From Siphonodentalium dalli (taxonomy: Eukaryota; Mollusca; Scaphopoda; Gadilida; Siphonodentaliidae): a DNA stretch of 64,000 bases. Of this stretch, positions 45,481 through 57,499 are shown piece by piece. The DNA lies in the NCBI GenBank assembly GCA_032622095.1, contig CP136065.1:35622732-35686731 (forward strand), in the 5' to 3' direction. The position numbers were made by a program, and so were the translations under genes. Under the pieces are notes generated by a model, which did no database searches, was not told where the DNA came from, and saw nothing but the letters and a program-made list of their open reading frames with translations. Numbering within the stretch: the first letter of the stretch is position 1; the number at the start of each line of letters is the position of its first letter.

Positions 45481-47345
45481 AACATATTTTTCATGGATAT
45501 TTAGTTGCTCGACAAAACAGATTAACTATCAAACAAAACGTGAGTACCAGGCAACACATTTCCAGGTACTTCTCAACCTATTGAGGAAGAAGTACAGCGC
45601 ACGATTTAAAGGCCTTAGATATTTACATGTAAGCTGTACATAACATTATAGGCTGGACATTGTATATAGTATTATTATCTATGCCACTCCCCAATAATTG
45701 TGTACTCGAAATGGAGTTAACGCGATGTGTTGCCCTTCGCTTTGTCAACAATGATGTTCATGTAGGTATATAGCACTGCGACATGTGACGATACGTGTAT
45801 TTATTTAGTATTTTGGCTCTTTATTAGCAATTGTTTGGAAATTCCCCCGGGAAATTCATCGGGAATTCCCCGAATCGTCCCTGATTTTGAGTTTCGTTTC
45901 GTTATCGGACGGAGCTATATTTAGGAATGACTCAGATTATATTTTGGACTATGCTTTCGGATTCGTCTCGTTGGTAAGTCATGTGGGTAGAATCACGAAG
46001 CTATGTAACTTGCCAGAACTAGAAGTAGATCGTTTGACGAAGCTTGTTCGACAGTCTAAAATAAATTAGAACTTCATGCTAGTGGAGTCGATAAAGTCAA
46101 ATTTAATTGCGACATTTAATAAATTATATGATCATGAAACGCTCTTTAAATTCGGAATACCTTTTAAAACTTAAAAGAGGGGTTAAAGTGAAATGTCAGC
46201 ATGGCCTGCATATCTAATATCAATTGGTATGTGAATATGTACATATGTGCTAAATGTTATGCTTCATTCACGAAGTGAACAATTATTTTACTAATCTACT
46301 CCACTATGCAGCAATGCTCTGTTCTCTTATGTTTTACCCGGTGTTCTTCTATGTCAACCTGTTATTTTGGGATGTGAACACCAGGAACAGACACAATCAC
46401 ATGTCCCCAAACAATAATTAATCCACCCACAATAATAAATAATCCTACAGGACTAAGTATTATTGGGGTGTGGTAATTTTTTGTTCTGGGCACCTGTGGA
46501 CATAAGCATATCGTAACATCAGTTCGCTGGTTTGAGTTTTCACTTCCCATTTTGTGGGGAGTAAAGGTCACGAACAAGGACTTTCCACGACGGAGACTCA
46601 TAAATGTTTGTTCTCTGGTGTATCGATATATATTACAGAGTAAATTATGTCTGTCTGTCTGTTTTTTTGGTCGCGATTTTGCTCCCAGACGTGACCCTTG
46701 TACATATTTCAACCTGATTTGGTGTGATGCCTCGGGTACCCCGACGGGTTTATATATATATATATTTTTTTTATTCAATTTTTTAAATGTTAAAGTGTTC
46801 AATCTGAAAATAAAATTATATTAAAAAAAATGTTTAAAATATCAAAATGTGCACGAAGCGCATAAAGGAACCTGTTCCATATAGCTATTGTATAATGGCG
46901 AGCGCTGATAAGATAAAATATTTATGCACGCACCTTGTCTCCTAGCAACCGTATGCTCGATCCTCCCACTCCTCATTTTTATTACTAGTGTCAGTGTCTT
47001 TATTTACACTAACCATACTCTTAAAAAGAACATATAGAAACCCAAATTATTAAGCCAATATTGGAATTTTGCATTACTCAAAATCAAATCCTATATATAG
47101 TTGGACATTTTATAAGACCAAATCCTATATAGTTGGATATTTTATGGTCTCACCCCCAGTTGGAACCCCATAGTAACGTCCCTAACTTGAGATCACCCGA
47201 GAACACGTTCACGAACATAGAAGAAGACGGATTGGAATTCACCCATTTCTGCCAAGTGCTGTACAGGAACTGTTACATCGGAAGTCATTCTATTGTCGGC
47301 TTTGTGATGGTTCAGGATTTATTGTTTACAGTTCCATATGGCTAA
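45481..47345. other. non-coding part of unit B
   Basis: Matches 27.4-29.46 kb of unit A with about 560 bp fewer; no gene. Contains GTCTGTCTGTCTG and a (TA) stretch at 46.64-46.77 kb. Confidence 0.6.
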
Positions 47346-49633
47346 AGGGGGACTGTACCCTAAATCCTGTCATTTATGGGACCATCCCCTTTTATATATA
47401 TCTTTAATTATCCTCCATTACTGAAGATTATATATGAACAAATGGCAACCAAAGAACATCACACAAACGCTTATACATAAGCATATGAACAATCAAAAGT
47501 ATATACAAATATATATATATCATTCTGCATGGAGTTGGGTCTGCGCGCCTACGTACACGTACCGTCAACCGTCACGTACTGTTCGGCATGACTACACGCG
47601 GTAGTAATGCATCCGAACGCCATTTCGTTGCCGTATGGTACGCACACATAGGGGCGCAGCCACAACGACATACATTGGTGTATGACAAACGCACGCACGT
47701 GCACCCGGACGCGCAGGATATACTGAAGCATTGGATTGTCAACCTACTGGCCAACTGATCCCAACCGAATGGGACGCACGCACCAACACGCACACGTGTA
47801 CACGCAACTTACACGATTTATTTCTATACTTGAATGGTTTTATAAAGCAAGTACGTTTTCAATATAGTATAATTCGTGTGAGAATTGGTGACATATTATA
47901 ACCTGGATATCACGTGTCACGTACATAGTTAAAGTGAAGTATAGTGAGGTATATATATAATTATATGTGACATATTATTCATTTCGATGACAATATTATA
48001 GTGGGCAATATATGTATGAATAAAAAGAAGGTCAAATGTGCACTATATTAAGTAACACCGGTCATACCAGCATATAGGTAATAAGCTTGCCACATTTTGA
48101 CAACATTTTTGAAAATTATAATTTGAATGTCGTCATCTTCAATCATTATATCTCTCTCAATTTCTGATAAGTTGCCAAGGAGCACACTTAATTTGGTTTC
48201 TCCTGAGAGTGATTCGTATTTGATGTAGGCATTAATCCCAAGTGCATCCATAATAAAATATTCCATCTCATTTCTAAACGAAAACATGACCGTACAATCA
48301 ATGAATATATGAGACAAAATGTCGGTCGTGGTAGAATCACAGTTCGTACATGAAATTACTCTGTTGATTCCTATTTGGCTTATCAATTTGCCAATTGTGA
48401 GATACATGGTCTTGTATTCTGGATATAATTTGCTTAGGCGCCAAACATAGGACATACATAATTCTGTGTGTATTCTATTGAAGAGAGAAAAACTTGGGTC
48501 AGAATTTGTTCTTGATTTCCATGCATCCGCGTGTGATGTTTCCATTCATGTGTTAAAAATATGTTTCCACGAGTTTTTGTCTGGAAAAAAAGACTCTGTG
48601 GCAAATTGGTAAAGGTAATTCGATAAGTCATATTGATCATGTATTTGCATAATGTCACAAAAGTAGTTTTTAGAACAAGACAAACGAGACTCAGTGGTAG
48701 ACAGAAGCGTGTATTCATACATTCTGTGAAAGAAAACTTGTTTAACAGTTTTCTTATTGTTGCATTCAACATTGCACAGGGATGATAATAGTGACATTTT
48801 CTTTTTCTTTATGTAGAATTCTATTGAGTGAATTCCAAGTAAGCCAAGAGCTATATCGGTCCGGGTCCTGGGTTCTAATCCCTGTATCGTTTTTATGCAA
48901 AATCTATGAGTTCTTTCTATTTTAAGAATTTCATTTTGGGTTATATTCCACAATAGCTCCGTGCCGAACAACGCTCTTGGCAAAATGACTGATTTATATA
49001 TTAGCGAAGAACTCAGAGGAGTTAGACCTCCAGCATATAAGCCAGAATTCGACAGCATAAGGAATGTGCTTCTCAGTTTGTCACATACATGTGCGATAAA
49101 ATTATATGTTTGTTTATACTTCGCAATTGGGATTCCCAGGTGGACTGTACTGTCCACTTCTTTAAGGTGTTCAGACCCCATGATCCATTGGCGTTTACAC
49201 TTATCGGATTGTGTCTTTGTCTCATTGAGTACCATTATTACAGATTTAGATGTGTTATACTTGTAACGCCATGTATAGCTATTACTGAAACACATATAAT
49301 ATTGATAAGTGAATTCAAACCACGTTCAGTTAGTGATAAAAGTAGCATGTCATCAGCGTGAGTTGGGCATGTACAATTAATTGATTCCATATGAAAGCCA
49401 TACATTGACTTTGATAGCAATGTGATCAGTTCGTCACGTAGACCATGTAAAATTTCGGAGAGCATAAATTCGTTTTCATCATTCATTACCATGTTGTTTG
49501 AATCCTTCATACAACACATGAGTGCATTTTGCACTAAATCTATGGCTCAAATTTATTCATTTGTTGGATATGTTCTGTTGAGTATAAAAGGAGATGGTCT
49601 CATAAATGGCCGGATTTAGTGTACAGTACCCCT
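47346..49633. mobile_element. 2.3-kb TTAA-type element with ends of about 70 bp (unit B only)
   Basis: Left end AGGGGGACTGTACCCTAAAT and reversed right end AGGGGTACTGTACACTAAAT continue matching for about 70 bp. The right flank is TTAA, the left flank CTAA. Related to the MITE at 59,028-59,598 by its tip. A LINE reverse-transcriptase relic lies inside. Confidence 0.75.
48048..49490 (-). pseudogene. LINE reverse-transcriptase relic inside the TTAA-type element
   Basis: Three broken frames. At 49.24-49.49 kb THADDMLLLSLTERGLNSL is a mutated YADD box. 49,295-48,546 continues the RT thumb and C-terminal region (STVHLGIPIAKYKQTYNFI). After an in-frame TGA at 48,546-48,548 the frame resumes to 48,048 with a C-terminal cysteine/histidine segment. 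5' truncated and inactive. Confidence 0.85.
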
Positions 49634-49637
49634 TTAA

Positions 49638-49789
49638 GAATAAAACATTTCGGGACAAAATCACGAATAATTATATTTGTACCACGATCACCTGCTCTAC
49701 TATAGTATTAACGGTCATTGTGAGAAAAAAAGTTGTTAATTGGGTATAAAGGCACGTTATATGTATAAATGTTTCCCATATAGTTATGG
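49638..49789. other. short non-coding spacer
   Basis: Unit-B-only DNA between two elements; nothing recognised. Confidence 0.5.
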
Positions 49790-51480
49790 AGCCCAGAAAA
49801 TTGTATTCGAACTATTGAGAGCGAAAGGCTTGACACAAACCAAATTCTTAAGTTCCGCAATTACAGCATAAAGGGGCCAGGGGCCCAGCAAAAAAACCCC
49901 CGAAAATCACGTTTAAACGAACTTTCGAGTACGAGCATGACATTTGCTGTAATCATAACATAACTTAAGAAATTGATTTGTGCAGCATTTTCTAATAACA
50001 AGGGGTCTTTTGAGTCTTGACAAATAACTTTTATTCGAACTTTCGCGCACGTCCTTGAAATTTACACATTTTACTGTGGTGAATCTTATGTATATCCTTA
50101 ACACAGCAACCCAACTTAATAAGTGGATATCTGTAGCATTTCAGGTAAGAAGGGGTAGTTTGACCCTCCCCTAAAACTTTGGAAACTGGCTATTTGAACG
50201 AGAACTGATAGCCTAGTGTACCTGCAACCCATGACTTAAATTCAACCTCTAATTTTATTCCGCATTTGTTAGAGAAATGATTTTTAAATTTACAGGCATG
50301 TTTAGGATCACATCGAGATTGGACCTATCAAATGTTTGCGATTTTCGATGAAAAACATGGCCGCCGGAAGCCATCTTGAATTTTAGTCTTTTCATGAATA
50401 AATCCTTTGGCACACCATACAGACCACATCCCTCATTTAATCACCACCAAACTGCATATTCATCTTCACGGTGACCTCTAGATGGAAGTCATTGATTATT
50501 TCCGAAATTTGGTAAAAACATGGCCACCAGCAGCCATCTTGTATTTTACTCTTTGCATGACTAAATCGTTTGGCACACCCTACAGGCCACACCCTCATTC
50601 GATCGTCATTAACTTCATATGGATTGTTTGGGTGACCGCTAGATAGGAGCCACCGACTATTCTGAAATTTGTGAGAAAAAAAAACATGGCCGCCAGCAGC
50701 TATCTTGGATTTTACTCTTTGCATGACTAAAACCTTTGGCACACCCTACAGGCCACATTCCTCACCCGCTCATCATCAAACTTCATACGGATTTTTGGGG
50801 TGACCTCTAGATGGGAGACATCGATTTTTTTCTAAAATTAAAAACAAACATGGCTGACAGCACCCATCTTGGATTTCAAATTAGAATCCATCGGCACACC
50901 CTGCAACCAGCATATATCTGAGAAATGTTTTGTAAAGTTACAGGCATGATTAGGATCACCGCTAGATGAGAACTATCGATTTCAACGATTTTCGATTAAA
51001 AACATGGACGCCGGCAGCCATCACGTATTTTACTCTTTGCATGACTAAATCTTTTGGCACACACTATACATGCCACGTCCCTCATCTCTCATCCAAACTT
51101 CATATGGTATTTTGGTGTGACCTTTAGATGGATGCTGTCCAATTGTTCCGAAATTTGTTTGTAAAAGCATGGGGGCCTGCAGCCATCTTGGATTTCACAT
51201 TTGAATCCATCGGCAGACCACTTTTAGTGAAGAAATGTTTTAAATGAAATTAATTAATTAATTAATTGTATTGACTGCTCAGCATACAATTATTAACGCA
51301 TCCTAAGTTGAGTTACAGTGTCATTGACACTTTGATATGGATTTTTGGTGGGTTCCTGATACCTTTATGCTGTAATTGCGGAACTTAAGAATTTGGTTTG
51401 TGCCGTCAGTCCGGTCCTCCCGACAATTCAGGCACATCAAACCTTTCGTAGTCAGTAGTTCTAATAAAACTTTCTGGGCT
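49790..51480. mobile_element. 1.7-kb element with inverted ends of about 110 bp and internal tandem repeats
   Basis: Ends AGCCCAGAAA and TTTCTGGGCT are followed by matching CAAACCAAATTCTTAAGTTC, GCAATTACAGCATAAAGG and related blocks in inverted orientation. The interior has several units of about 160 bp, the same as 29.46-30.26 kb. Unit A keeps the right end (to about 30,480) but not the left. Confidence 0.8.
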
Positions 51481-51714
51481 CACTAACTAGGAGTAAATAT
51501 CAGTTTGAATCGGCACGAAACACTCGCATTACTTCAAATCAATTTATAAATTCTCGTTATATTGGAAAATCACTGATTACATGCACAGAGAGAAACCAAA
51601 AACGAAGAACCAACCATACATGTTTCTCATACATGTTGTTGTTCTTCGCGAAGAACTAAATGAAGACCCAAATGAAAAACGAAACATGTTGGTTCTTCAC
51701 GCTGAACGGAATTA

Positions 51715-52440
51715 AAGAACCAAATCATGTACACAACACACATTCTTGTTCCACATGGAACCAAACAAACCGTGTACACAACACACATTCTGGTCCCACA
51801 TGGAACCAAACAAATCAAGCACACAACACACATTCTGGTCCCACGTGGAACCAAACAAATCAAGTACACAACACACATTCTGGTCCCACATGGAACCGAA
51901 CAAATCAAGTACGCAACAAACATTCTGGTCCCACACGGAACAAAACAATCATGTACACAACACACATTCTGGTCCCACATGGAACCAAACAAATCATGTA
52001 CACAACACACATTCTGGCTCCACATGGAACCAAACAAATCAAGTACACAACACACATTCTGGTTCCACATGGAACCAAACAAATCATGTACACAACACAC
52101 ATTCTGGCTCCACATGGAACCAAACAAATCAAGTACACAACACACATTCTGGTCCCACATGGAACCAAACAAATCAAGTACACAACACACATTCTGGTCC
52201 CACATGGAACCAAACAAATCAAGTACACAACACACATTCTGGTCCCACATGGAACAAAAACAGAATCATGTACACAACACACATTCTGGTCCCACATGGA
52301 ACCAAATCAAGTACACAACACACATTCTGGTCCCAGGTGGAACCAAACAAATCATGTACACAGCACACATTCTGGTCCCACATGGAACCAAACAAATCAT
52401 GTACACAACACACATTCTGGTCCCACGTGGAACCAAACTT
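51715..52440 (+). repeat. minisatellite 2 in unit B (45-bp units, about 16 copies)
   Basis: Same unit as 33.43-36.09 kb, preceded by the same GTTCTTCGCGAAGAAC palindrome (about 51.64 kb). ORFs of up to 316 aa across it are spurious. Confidence 0.95.
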
Positions 52441-52532
52441 GTTTCTCAAACTGCGTTCGTTCTCTATCTGTTTCCCTGGATAGAACCAGAACATGGAATA
52501 AAATAGTTTCTCAAACTGCGTTGGTTCTCTAT

Positions 52533-52793
52533 GAATGCCGGCTGATACGGACCCTGGCTTATGCGGACCCTCGGCTTATACGGACCCTGGCTCATACGGA
52601 CCTCAATTAAAATATACAATTTTATTTTTTATTTTTATTTTATTTTATAACAAAAATGTCAATTTATAATCCCATAGAAATAAAGGAGTATGACTTTCGG
52701 GTAATGAACGACTGTAGTGAACGAGAATTAAGCCAGGGTCCGTAAGAGCCAGGATCCGTATAAAGAGCCAGGGTCCGTATCAGCCGCATACCG
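52533..52793. mobile_element. 261-bp MITE with GGCTGATACGGACCCTGGCT inverted ends
   Basis: Inverted ends of about 27 bp. Flanks TTCTCTAT and CTCTCTAT (one mismatch) suggest an 8-bp target duplication. Unit A has the uninterrupted GGTTCTCTATCTG. Inserted into one copy of a local 65-bp duplication. Confidence 0.8.
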
Positions 52794-54177
52794 CTCTCTA
52801 TCTGTTTCCCCGGATAGAACCAGAACATGGAATAAAATAGCTCCTATGTGCTCCACATTTGGTTCATTAAATGCATGTTCTATGAAACAATTCTAATTGC
52901 TTGTGGAAACAATGTCCCATGACACTATGTGTAGGTTATAAACACGTTTAAAGTGTCTTTGTTTCTGTATGTTCTATCAGTTCGTAAATACGTTATACCG
53001 CTTACAATTGATGTCACCCGATGTTGATTCGCCGAATAGAGTTCAATAGACCCCGACGATGTCATGTGACCCCCCGACGATGTTCTGATGTCTGAAAGAA
53101 ATATCGAATGATATTAATACAGTGACGTTTCTCCCCTATTTGTTACATGAGCAATATAATTACCACTCCCGCCAGCAATAAATGATCAGAGTATATACAA
53201 GTCTAATTAAAACTATAGAACCTGCATATTTTAATTTCAAGCATATATGACTCGAAATAGTGAATGAAAACCCCATGCAAACGCGTGGACAAATTGTTAA
53301 ATTTCAGACCAGGACATTTAACCTTGGCCGTGTTCCCACATAAACCTTGGATTCGGTGGGTTCTTTGAAGAACCAAACTTAAGGTTTGGTTCCAGATGAT
53401 ACCACAACTGATATCAGCCGAGTGTGATGGGCTATTAGCCGAGTTTATAAAGAACACTATATATACAGTTTATGTTTGAATACCGAATATCTCATCAGTG
53501 TCTGGAAAGAAATATCTAATTTTCACGACCGACGGCAATGTGATATATAATTAATAGTATGTAAATTCAAGCGTTTCCAAGGCCTTGAATTGTCATTTGG
53601 AAACCAGAACATTCCAAGTTTTAAATTCCTCGCTTAACACTTAGCGGAGTCCCTGGTATATACATCATACATTACAAACTAATAGAATATATCAATGGAA
53701 GTAATTATGTCTCGTTATATGTCTAATTCAGATTAACCCTTTATTTGCCAAATGGATTCTCCCATTTGTTATAGTAAGATACATGGAAATGGTCCATTAT
53801 TCATCTCGAGGGATGTTCATAAAATATAATCAGACGAAAGACAGATGAACAGATAATATACACACAGAACAAACCGAGTGTGTTAATGGGTTTGTTGATG
53901 CGACAGGAGTGCTAGCGCGGGCGGGTGGAACTAGAGACACAGTCTCGAGTTATATCCCTACACGTCATAGAATCCGTGCATTAAAAAATACAGACTTTCA
54001 CGGTTTATAAAGGCACACACAGGGCTTGTTGTGTCATGTGTGATGATGCTTTAATTTTACTCCGTTCCATAGTTGAGGCGAACGTCATTTACATCGTGTG
54101 ACGTCAACGGGGTGCATATGGAACACATGTTGCATACTTGCATATGGATGCGCAAATAGGACACAACAAAAACTGTA

Positions 54178-55673
54178 ACTAGAATGCACTCAGAGAGATG
54201 CCAACGTGCGCAAAAATGTAATACAAAATAATTAAAAAAATAATTTCACTGTATTTTACTTAATTTATTTTATTTAATTTAATGTTAGCAAAAAAAGACA
54301 ATTACCATTTCTCATTTCATCACATATAAAAGGCAAATTACTATATTAATCATTTAAGTAATTAAAACCAATTCCATGTTGCCGAAAGGATGAGACTTTA
54401 AAGGCACGTGAGGCCTTAGTTGTCGAAAATATTCATATTTGTTCCAATCACCGTAAACAGAAAAAACAGTAAAACGCATACAGTTTCGTTCATATATACC
54501 ATGACCATCGCGTAAACAGCATGTTATCATAAAGACCTACTATATTTTACCTAAGCAAGAGCCTGATTGTGTTACAGAAGACAGCACAATGCTACTGGCT
54601 AATCACACACAAATGGCATAAACGCTCTTTATTAGTTCCATATCAGGAATTCACCCACAAAGAACGCTCTTTATGTTTACCATCATAATATAAACAAACA
54701 CCAGAAAAGTTACTTTTTATGCTTTTGTTTACATAACAATGGTCAACCATAGGACAATAACATACTGTTTATGCGATATTTCTTATTTGTATACGGACAA
54801 AGTATGTCTACATTTTGATGTTCTTTCTGTTTGTGGCGGTTTTTGACGGTTGGAAATATTTTCACAGGATACCCACCGCCAAGGCGTACCTTTAATATCG
54901 ATTACATTTTTTTTAGCGGCATATTTTATTTTCCGATAGTCAAAGTTGACCAAAGGAGCAATTATAAGAAATAATTAATACCATTTGTGTAAATATTGAC
55001 AGCAGCCAATATGCAACAATAAATATCAATAATTAATCAATAATTAATCAATAACGATCATTTTATGTAATAATAAACTCTTCAAACGGTGTTTGTGTCA
55101 ACAAATGCGTTTTGTTTTGTGTTACGTCATTCGTCGTATTTGACCCGGAACTCGGCTGAAGGTTAGGCTATTCAGCCTTTTGTGTCGAATTACGAAATCG
55201 CGTTTTGAATGTCTCTCTTTTCCCGCACGATAAAAAGAGGTCTTCGCACGAACCAAAAATGATAAAACTTCCCAATTATAAGTAAAAATACCCAAATGAA
55301 GGAGTCTATGTAGGTCCCGAAGGAGTCTATAGACTCTTTGATGTAGAGTTCTGATGGAGAAAATGTAGGTCGATCTATTTTTGTCATAACTCTGACGTAT
55401 TTTGACCTGGGAGAAAAAATCGAAATCGAGGCTCACTACGAGCATGCCAGTTTTAAATATAGAAACAGGAAATCCCGACAAATGGCGATATCGGCGACAA
55501 ACAAATAATCGAAAACAACACATAAAATAAACATAGCAAAAACGCGGCACAGTAAAAATGTCAGAACGCCACGAGGTTTTACGTCGTTTTTGGTGACGTC
55601 ATGGAGTGAAACGGAGCAGAGTGACACCAACCTACGAATCTGTCTGATCGCCATACTGTTGCCCGAGCGCACG
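54178..55673. mobile_element. 1.5-kb insertion in the 5' flank of copy 2
   Basis: Unit A reads continuously AACTGTAATTATAGAAAG across the site. Weak inverted tips (TGCACTCAG near 54,186; reversed TGCGCTCGG near 55,671). A target duplication around GTAA...TAGAA is possible but imperfect. The 142-aa ORF at 55,122-55,550 has no recognisable domain. Confidence 0.65.
54402..54891. mobile_element. TTAA-flanked MITE (family AGGYACG), copy 2, nested
   Basis: 490 bp between TTAA (54,398-54,401) and TTAA (54,892-54,895). Ends AGGCACGTGAGGCC and, reversed, AGGTACGCCTTGGCGG. Inverted relative to 21,836-22,353. Confidence 0.85.
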
Positions 55674-55938
55674 TAATTATAGAAAGTTATAAAAGTGCAG
55701 GAAGATTTCTATTCATTGGTGGAAAATGTTGCAATAATACATTCAACAAACGGCCATATGCAATTTATGTTTGTTGAATGTTTCGCTCAACATCTCCCAA
55801 AGGGATCTATTCGTCTGTGTTTGTTTAGTGTAAAGAAATGAAGGAGTCACGATAATATGCTATTTCCTATGACGAACCTTCCCGATTCAACAATGAGAGC
55901 CATGTTCATAATTTTGCTTTTATTTTTTCAGAAAAGTC

Positions 55939-57441
55939 ATGTCGTCCGCTGTGTTCTGTGAGCTTGACTCCCGACCATTTGATTCGTTCTGTGGCACCCA
56001 CTTTATACCATGCTGTGCATCGTGCCATGAAATCGCCTATCCCGAATGTAAACTCGAAGAGCTGTCGAAGGCTGCAGCAAAAATGAAAGCGGATGTCCAA
56101 AAATACGAATCGTGTCTTGATAAGTTAATCTCAAAAGCAAAAGAGGTGAAGGAATCTGTTCCCGGTTGGTTAACCAAGCAGGACGGACGAGAGAAGGATA
56201 TGGTAACGGAGATACAGACTTTATTTTCTAAGATTCGCCGAGTCGTTGATGAATGCGAGCAGAAAACGATCAATGGTGTTAGGGAGACTATGTCAAAGCA
56301 CAAATTATCAGCACGAAGTATGGATAAGATAGTAAATGTTCTGTCCGAACTGAAGCAAGAACAAGTATTGGCAGTAGAGCTAGGGCATGAGTTGGAGTCA
56401 GGTTCTAGCGAGGGGGCCGCGGTGATAAATTCGGGAAGAGATGACGCTCCTGTCGTTTCTGAAAATGTATCTTCTGAGGAATCGACGGCACAAAGAGCCA
56501 GACCCATTAGCGATCGCGCAATAAAGCTCCGTCAGGCGATATCCAAGTCAGAACGCCTTATCAGCGATTATGAAGACTTATCGCCGATAGATTACGAAGT
56601 CATCACCAACAAAGGAATTCTGGATACTGTACAGAATATTTTGAAAGATTCCTTTAATATCCATATTTGTGAGAAGCCTATCATACAATTAGTCAAGGAA
56701 TTGGACTTTTCGTGCGGAGGACATTCATCTGTCATGGCATTTCTCAACAGGAGTCCGAAGTCGGACATGATTGTTGCGTCCTCCGGTAAATACAGACTCA
56801 GTATGGTAACCCAAAGTGGCGAAACCACCAAGTCTGTTGCCCTCAAGAACGCTATCCGACCATATGGTGTATGTCTTATGAATGATCGCATCTACGTAAC
56901 GGATGCGCTTAATCAGATATCGATATATCAAACATCAGATCTCAGTCACCAAGCATCGTTTCCTGTATCCGGAGGGTGTGCAGGCATCGACGCCGTCGGC
57001 GACAGATTAGTCGTTGCATGTTTCACGGATCGCTGCGTGCGTGCTCTATCAACGAGCGGTGGCGTCATTTCTCAGTCGACATATTCCTTCAAGCATCCAT
57101 GGGGGTTGGCTGTATGTCCAGAGGCCGACGGGGTGTTTGTGATGGATAATACAGCATATAAGGTTGTAGTTTTGTCCCCAGATCTCACGACACATCTCAG
57201 AACAATACCGTGTGGTGGGTCTAATCCAATGGATGTGTGTGTTTTTGGAGCCAACATTTACGTCTGCAACTACAGCAGTAATGAAGTGATGGAACTGAGC
57301 CGTGACGGACAGCGTAGTCGCTCAGTAATATCAGTAACAAGTCCAGTCGGAATATGTGTCAACACCGCCAGAATGTGCTTCGTGGTTTCAAATAATAACT
57401 CCAATATTACATCATACATTCCGCGGATGCAAAATGTCTAG
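55939..57441 (+). CDS. TRIM-NHL-like protein, copy 2
   Basis: 500 aa, same layout as copy 1: partial B-box (FCGTHFIPCCASC, then YPEC), coiled coil, Ser/Glu-rich linker and a C-terminal NHL-type propeller (YGVCLMNDRIYVTDALN, HPWGLAVCPEADGVFVMDN, SNPMDVCVFGANIYVCNY). Open over the full length with mostly conservative changes and small indels (the TIS near residue 250 of copy 1 is reduced). This suggests selection or recent duplication. The start is set by the splice acceptor ending at 55,931 and by agreement with copy 1. Upstream, unlike copy 1, a 1.5-kb transposon insertion and loss of the TATA-like motif may affect expression. The RING domain is not visible. Confidence 0.85.
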   Translation: MSSAVFCELDSRPFDSFCGTHFIPCCASCHEIAYPECKLEELSKAAAKMKADVQKYESCLDKLISKAKEVKESVPGWLTKQDGREKDMVTEIQTLFSKIRRVVDECEQKTINGVRETMSKHKLSARSMDKIVNVLSELKQEQVLAVELGHELESGSSEGAAVINSGRDDAPVVSENVSSEESTAQRARPISDRAIKLRQAISKSERLISDYEDLSPIDYEVITNKGILDTVQNILKDSFNIHICEKPIIQLVKELDFSCGGHSSVMAFLNRSPKSDMIVASSGKYRLSMVTQSGETTKSVALKNAIRPYGVCLMNDRIYVTDALNQISIYQTSDLSHQASFPVSGGCAGIDAVGDRLVVACFTDRCVRALSTSGGVISQSTYSFKHPWGLAVCPEADGVFVMDNTAYKVVVLSPDLTTHLRTIPCGGSNPMDVCVFGANIYVCNYSSNEVMELSRDGQRSRSVISVTSPVGICVNTARMCFVVSNNNSNITSYIPRMQNV

Positions 57442-57499
57442 AGAAGTTCCCGTATACATGTAAGTTGATGGTTCTTCAGAATGTGATTAGAACTGCTGT

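Larger units (their letters stand above)
52794..55931 (+). other. 5' flank and probable intron of TRIM-like copy 2
   Basis: Matches 36.12-38.33 kb except for a 1.5-kb insertion at about 54.18-55.67 kb and the loss of the TATATAAG motif. Splice-acceptor-like TTATTTTTTCAG ends at 55,931. Confidence 0.6.

Noticed and set aside
51627-52610. ORFs of 207-316 aa in the unit B 45-bp array
   Set aside because: Same repeat artefact as in unit A.
55122-55550. 142-aa minus-strand ORF
   Set aside because: Lies in a transposon insertion, no recognisable domain, no paralogue; not supported as a gene.
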